The position numbers and the translations under genes were made by a program. Below are positions 23,883 through 25,815 of a stretch of DNA of 25,815 nt, piece by piece. Within the stretch, counting starts at the first letter, position 1, and each line of letters starts with the position of its first letter. Below the pieces are notes generated by a model that saw only the letters and a list, made by a program, of their open reading frames with translations, was not told where the DNA came from and made no database searches. This DNA is from JACNKJ01 sp964440095 (GTDB lineage Bacteria > Krumholzibacteriota > Krumholzibacteriia > JACNKJ01): the NCBI GenBank assembly GCA_964440095.1, contig CAYTPZ010000030.1:1-25815 (forward strand), in the 5' to 3' direction.

Positions 23883-24674
23883 ATGGGCCCCAACGTTGAA
23901 AAACGAAAGCAAAAGCCAGGGTTGAGCCTAGCCTGGGGCACGGATATAGGCAGCGTGCGAACACGTAACGAAGACTCCGTTTTCGTGAAAGCGCCACCCC
24001 GAGCCCAGGCCGAAAGCCACGGCACCCTTCTCATCGTGGCCGATGGAATGGGCGGCCCGCCGGCCGGAGATATGGCCAGTGCCTTGGCCGTGGAGAAAAT
24101 TCCCGATAGTTTCTACGACAGCAAACTGGATAGGGACGGTGACCCCGCGCCACTTCTCAGGCGTGCATTTAACGACGCCAATTCAGCCATCCTCAAAGCG
24201 GCCAACTCCAAACCCGGACGCTTTGGTATGGGCACCACTTGCACGGCTTTGCTTCTGCGGGGCGAGCAATTTTGGCTGGCCCATGTGGGGGACAGCAGGG
24301 CCTACCTCCTGCGCGAGGGGCACCTGCAACAACTGTCTCGCGATCACAATGTGCTCGAACGCATGCGCGCCGAAGGCGACCTGCTCGACGAGGATCATCA
24401 CCCGCCCGGTTCGGGTCTGTTAACGGCTGCGCTGGGTACGGATGACCGACCTGGCGCGGACTTCAGTCAAAGACCGCGGGCACTGAAAAATGGTGATCGA
24501 CTACTTATCGGCTCCGATGGTCTTTACGGAGCGATCGAAGAAAAGGACATGAAACGCATCCTGGGCGAGGGTAGCCCTGAACATGTTGCAAGGCGATTGA
24601 TCCACGCAGCGCTTGAAGCAGGTGGCCGCGACAACATCAGCGTCATCATCGCTCACTGGGAGCTGAAATCGTGA
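23883..24674 (+). CDS. PP2C-type serine/threonine protein phosphatase
   Basis: A 263-residue soluble phosphatase of the PPM/PP2C (Stp1/PrpC-like) group. Metal-binding and catalytic motifs are complete: GSVRTRNEDS (23-32), VADGMGG with D54, GTTCTALL, HVGDSRAYLL with D137, SDGLYG with D212, and GRDNIS with D250. It removes phosphate from Ser/Thr residues, normally opposing a Hanks-type kinase. No kinase is encoded in the window. I start it at ATG 23883, which follows an AGGTGG ribosome site by about eight bases and lies after the predicted transcription start. An in-frame TTG 60 bases upstream falls in the promoter. No membrane segment or sensor domain is attached. It overlaps the acetyltransferase gene by four bases (GTGA). 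Confidence 0.93.
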   Translation: MGPNVEKRKQKPGLSLAWGTDIGSVRTRNEDSVFVKAPPRAQAESHGTLLIVADGMGGPPAGDMASALAVEKIPDSFYDSKLDRDGDPAPLLRRAFNDANSAILKAANSKPGRFGMGTTCTALLLRGEQFWLAHVGDSRAYLLREGHLQQLSRDHNVLERMRAEGDLLDEDHHPPGSGLLTAALGTDDRPGADFSQRPRALKNGDRLLIGSDGLYGAIEEKDMKRILGEGSPEHVARRLIHAALEAGGRDNISVIIAHWELKS

Positions 24675-25312
24675 AAGATGAAAAGAAGAGTCTGCATCGA
24701 CCGGTCTATGAGTGCACCGTCTGCAGCAAGGAAATACCCTGGGAAGGTGGGCGCCTAAGGCTCATTTGCGACGAAGCCGATTGTCATGGCGAGCGCAGCG
24801 CACCGTCTCCAATTCAGGTTCGCGAAGGCGATGGTCACGATCGCATTGCCCTGCTCGAAGCCAGCCGGCGCTTTTTCGGCAGCACCCATCTCCATGCTTT
24901 CGGCGAAGTATTCCCCTTGGCACATACGGCTTTTCTTGTAGCTGAATTTGAAGGCAAGCGGGCGGGCTTCCTGTCTTACTCCCTGCACTTTCCGGACCAG
25001 GATGAAGTTGCCATCGTTCTTATGGCCGCGCTGCCCGGCTTTCAGGGACGCGGCGTGGGTCGCGCGCTGGAAGGCGCGCTGGAAGCATTCTGCAGGCCCA
25101 AGGAGATGCATCGCATTCTCATTTCGAGCACCAATGACAACATTCCGGGCCTCTACTTCTATCAACGTTTGGGATATCGATTCAAATCTCTCGCCCCAGG
25201 GGGGGCCGAGACGGCCCTCGCCGATCATGGCACGCCGGGCGCGCGTGGCTTCGGCGGCATTCCCATTCGTGATGAATTGGTCTTGGTGAAAGATCTCGCG
25301 CGACACCCCTAG
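24671..25312 (+). CDS. GNAT acetyltransferase with N-terminal cysteine cluster
   Basis: A 213-residue protein. Residues 15-38 contain C-x2-C, then 14 residues, then C-x4-C and a His, a likely zinc-ribbon-like knuckle. A Gcn5-related N-acetyltransferase domain follows from about 50 to 180. It includes the acetyl-CoA loop Q-G-R-G-V-G-R (125-131) after a beta strand, and the late motif STNDNIPGLYFYQRLGYRF. It should transfer an acetyl group from acetyl-CoA to an amine. The acceptor, protein or small molecule, cannot be inferred. GTG 24671 overlaps the phosphatase stop by four bases, so the two proteins are made together and may act in one regulatory path. I do not recognise a named family for the combined architecture. 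Confidence 0.8.
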   Translation: MKDEKKSLHRPVYECTVCSKEIPWEGGRLRLICDEADCHGERSAPSPIQVREGDGHDRIALLEASRRFFGSTHLHAFGEVFPLAHTAFLVAEFEGKRAGFLSYSLHFPDQDEVAIVLMAALPGFQGRGVGRALEGALEAFCRPKEMHRILISSTNDNIPGLYFYQRLGYRFKSLAPGGAETALADHGTPGARGFGGIPIRDELVLVKDLARHP

Positions 25313-25385
25313 CGCCCCCGTCTCCCCATTATAGAGATATCCCCAGAATCGAGGGACACGCAGGTAGGTCCGCCAGCAACCCGTA

Positions 25386-25414
25386 TTTATAAGTTGTTGA
25401 TATTATTCTATTTA
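25386..25414 (+). promoter_or_regulatory. Possible promoter of the last gene
   Basis: In an AT-rich patch, TTTATA (25386-25391) and TATTTA (25409-25414) are 17 bp apart. Other hexamer pairs in the patch are possible. The leader to the ATG would be about 70 bases and would contain the small hairpin at 25451-25464. Confidence 0.3.
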
Positions 25415-25450
25415 TGAGAGCTTCGAGTCCGGCATCTCCCTTGCCATGGT

Positions 25451-25464
25451 CTGGGTAAACCCAG
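25451..25464 (+). other. Small leader hairpin
   Basis: CTGGG and CCCAG pair around a TAAA loop, 27 bases before the ATG at 25491. No T-run follows, so it is more likely a leader (mRNA stability) element than a terminator. Confidence 0.3.
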
Positions 25465-25490
25465 AAATCCCAATCCGCAAAGGAGACATC

Positions 25491-25815
25491 ATGAAACCCC
25501 TGTATGTTTTCAAGAGAATGGCCTCAATCTTGGCCCTCGTTCTTCTGACAGGTAGCGCATTCAGTGCAAGCGCGGCTCTGGTCAGCTTCGACTTTGAACC
25601 CCTCTACATCCAGTGGGGCGGATCCTACGGCCACATCCCCGGCGAGATCGTTATGGTTGAAGACGGCGTGCCCATGAGCGTGGAAGAGTTTTACCTCGGT
25701 ATCTACACCGGCTTCAGCGAAGCCGTGATCGATGTTCCCATTACGGGATTCGGCAGCATCCAGACTCTGCGTCTGAACAACATCAGCGTGGCCTTCGACT
25801 TCGGCGGTGTGCCCG
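25491..25815 (+). CDS. Exported protein of unknown function (cut by window end)
   Basis: The first 108 residues are visible and the frame is open to the edge. The N-terminus has Lys/Arg (residues 2-9) and a hydrophobic stretch (11-20), then Ser-Ala-Ser-Ala-Ala near 25-29, a good signal peptidase I site. The mature part is rich in aromatic, glycine and beta-branched residues (SFDFEPLYIQWGG, FDFGGVP), suggesting an all-beta extracellular or periplasmic protein. The ATG has a strong AAAGGAG site seven bases upstream. A 178-bp AT-rich gap separates it from the acetyltransferase gene, so it is probably a separate transcription unit. I recognise no family. Confidence 0.75.
   Translation, partial: MKPLYVFKRMASILALVLLTGSAFSASAALVSFDFEPLYIQWGGSYGHIPGEIVMVEDGVPMSVEEFYLGIYTGFSEAVIDVPITGFGSIQTLRLNNISVAFDFGGVP

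Noticed and set aside
25451..25464. Terminator for the PP2C-GNAT pair
   Set aside because: The stem is only 5 bp, lacks a following T-run and lies 27 bases before the next start codon.
1..25815. CRISPR array, insertion sequence, integrase or attachment site
   Set aside because: No regularly spaced repeats, transposase or integrase motifs, or flanking duplications were seen in any part of the window.

Overview
The window appears to come from a Gram-negative bacterium. A TolC-type outer-membrane channel, a periplasmic adaptor lipoprotein, a lipoprotein FKBP and a small outer-membrane beta-barrel all imply two membranes. GC is roughly 55-60%. GTG and TTG starts are common, and genes are tightly packed with 1-20 bp overlaps. 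I cannot fix the lineage. The mix (2-oxoacid:ferredoxin oxidoreductase, selenium-dependent molybdenum hydroxylase genes, few mobile features) would fit an uncultured phylum such as those around the FCB group, but that is a guess. I recognise no tRNA, rRNA, CRISPR array, insertion sequence or phage gene.

Region 1 (about 750-9550) is the most distinctive part: a selenium-dependent molybdenum hydroxylase (SDMH) locus in two divergent arms. The leftward arm encodes a molybdopterin-binding hydroxylase subunit (1943-4186) and an SsnA-type aminohydrolase (754-1962). The rightward arm encodes a repeat-built exported protein of unknown role (4299-5057), a single-chain YqeC-MocA fusion (5117-6448), YqeB (6435-7322), XdhC (7319-8152) and a hydantoinase/dihydropyrimidinase (8155-9549). 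In known systems YqeB and YqeC are the markers of selenium-dependent hydroxylases, MocA makes the cytosine dinucleotide form of the molybdenum cofactor, and XdhC matures the enzyme. The two amidohydrolases suggest that purine-like or related cyclic amide rings are hydroxylated, deaminated and opened. The iron-sulfur and FAD partners of the hydroxylase, SelD, and the ygeW/ygeX/ygeY/ygfK genes known from enterobacterial purine clusters are not in the window. A small outer-membrane barrel gene (85-687) lies beyond the left end of the locus.

Region 2 (9561-12499, leftward) is trkA-trkH, a potassium uptake system with a good sigma70-like promoter.

Region 3 (12670-14145, rightward) is a lipoprotein FKBP prolyl isomerase, a 6-pyruvoyl-tetrahydropterin synthase of the C-x5-HGH type, and GTP cyclohydrolase I. 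This pairing points to a reduced pterin (biopterin-like) rather than queuosine. A 425-bp non-coding stretch follows.

Region 4 (14571-17410) is korA-korB, a two-subunit 2-oxoacid (probably 2-oxoglutarate):ferredoxin oxidoreductase, closed by a strong hairpin terminator.

Region 5 (17495-23741, leftward) is an autoregulated-looking efflux operon: PadR regulator, TolC-like channel, membrane-fusion lipoprotein and RND permease. It shares a compact divergent promoter region with Region 6 (23883-25312), a PP2C-type protein phosphatase overlapping a GNAT acetyltransferase that carries an N-terminal cysteine cluster. The window ends inside an exported protein of unknown function (25491 onward).
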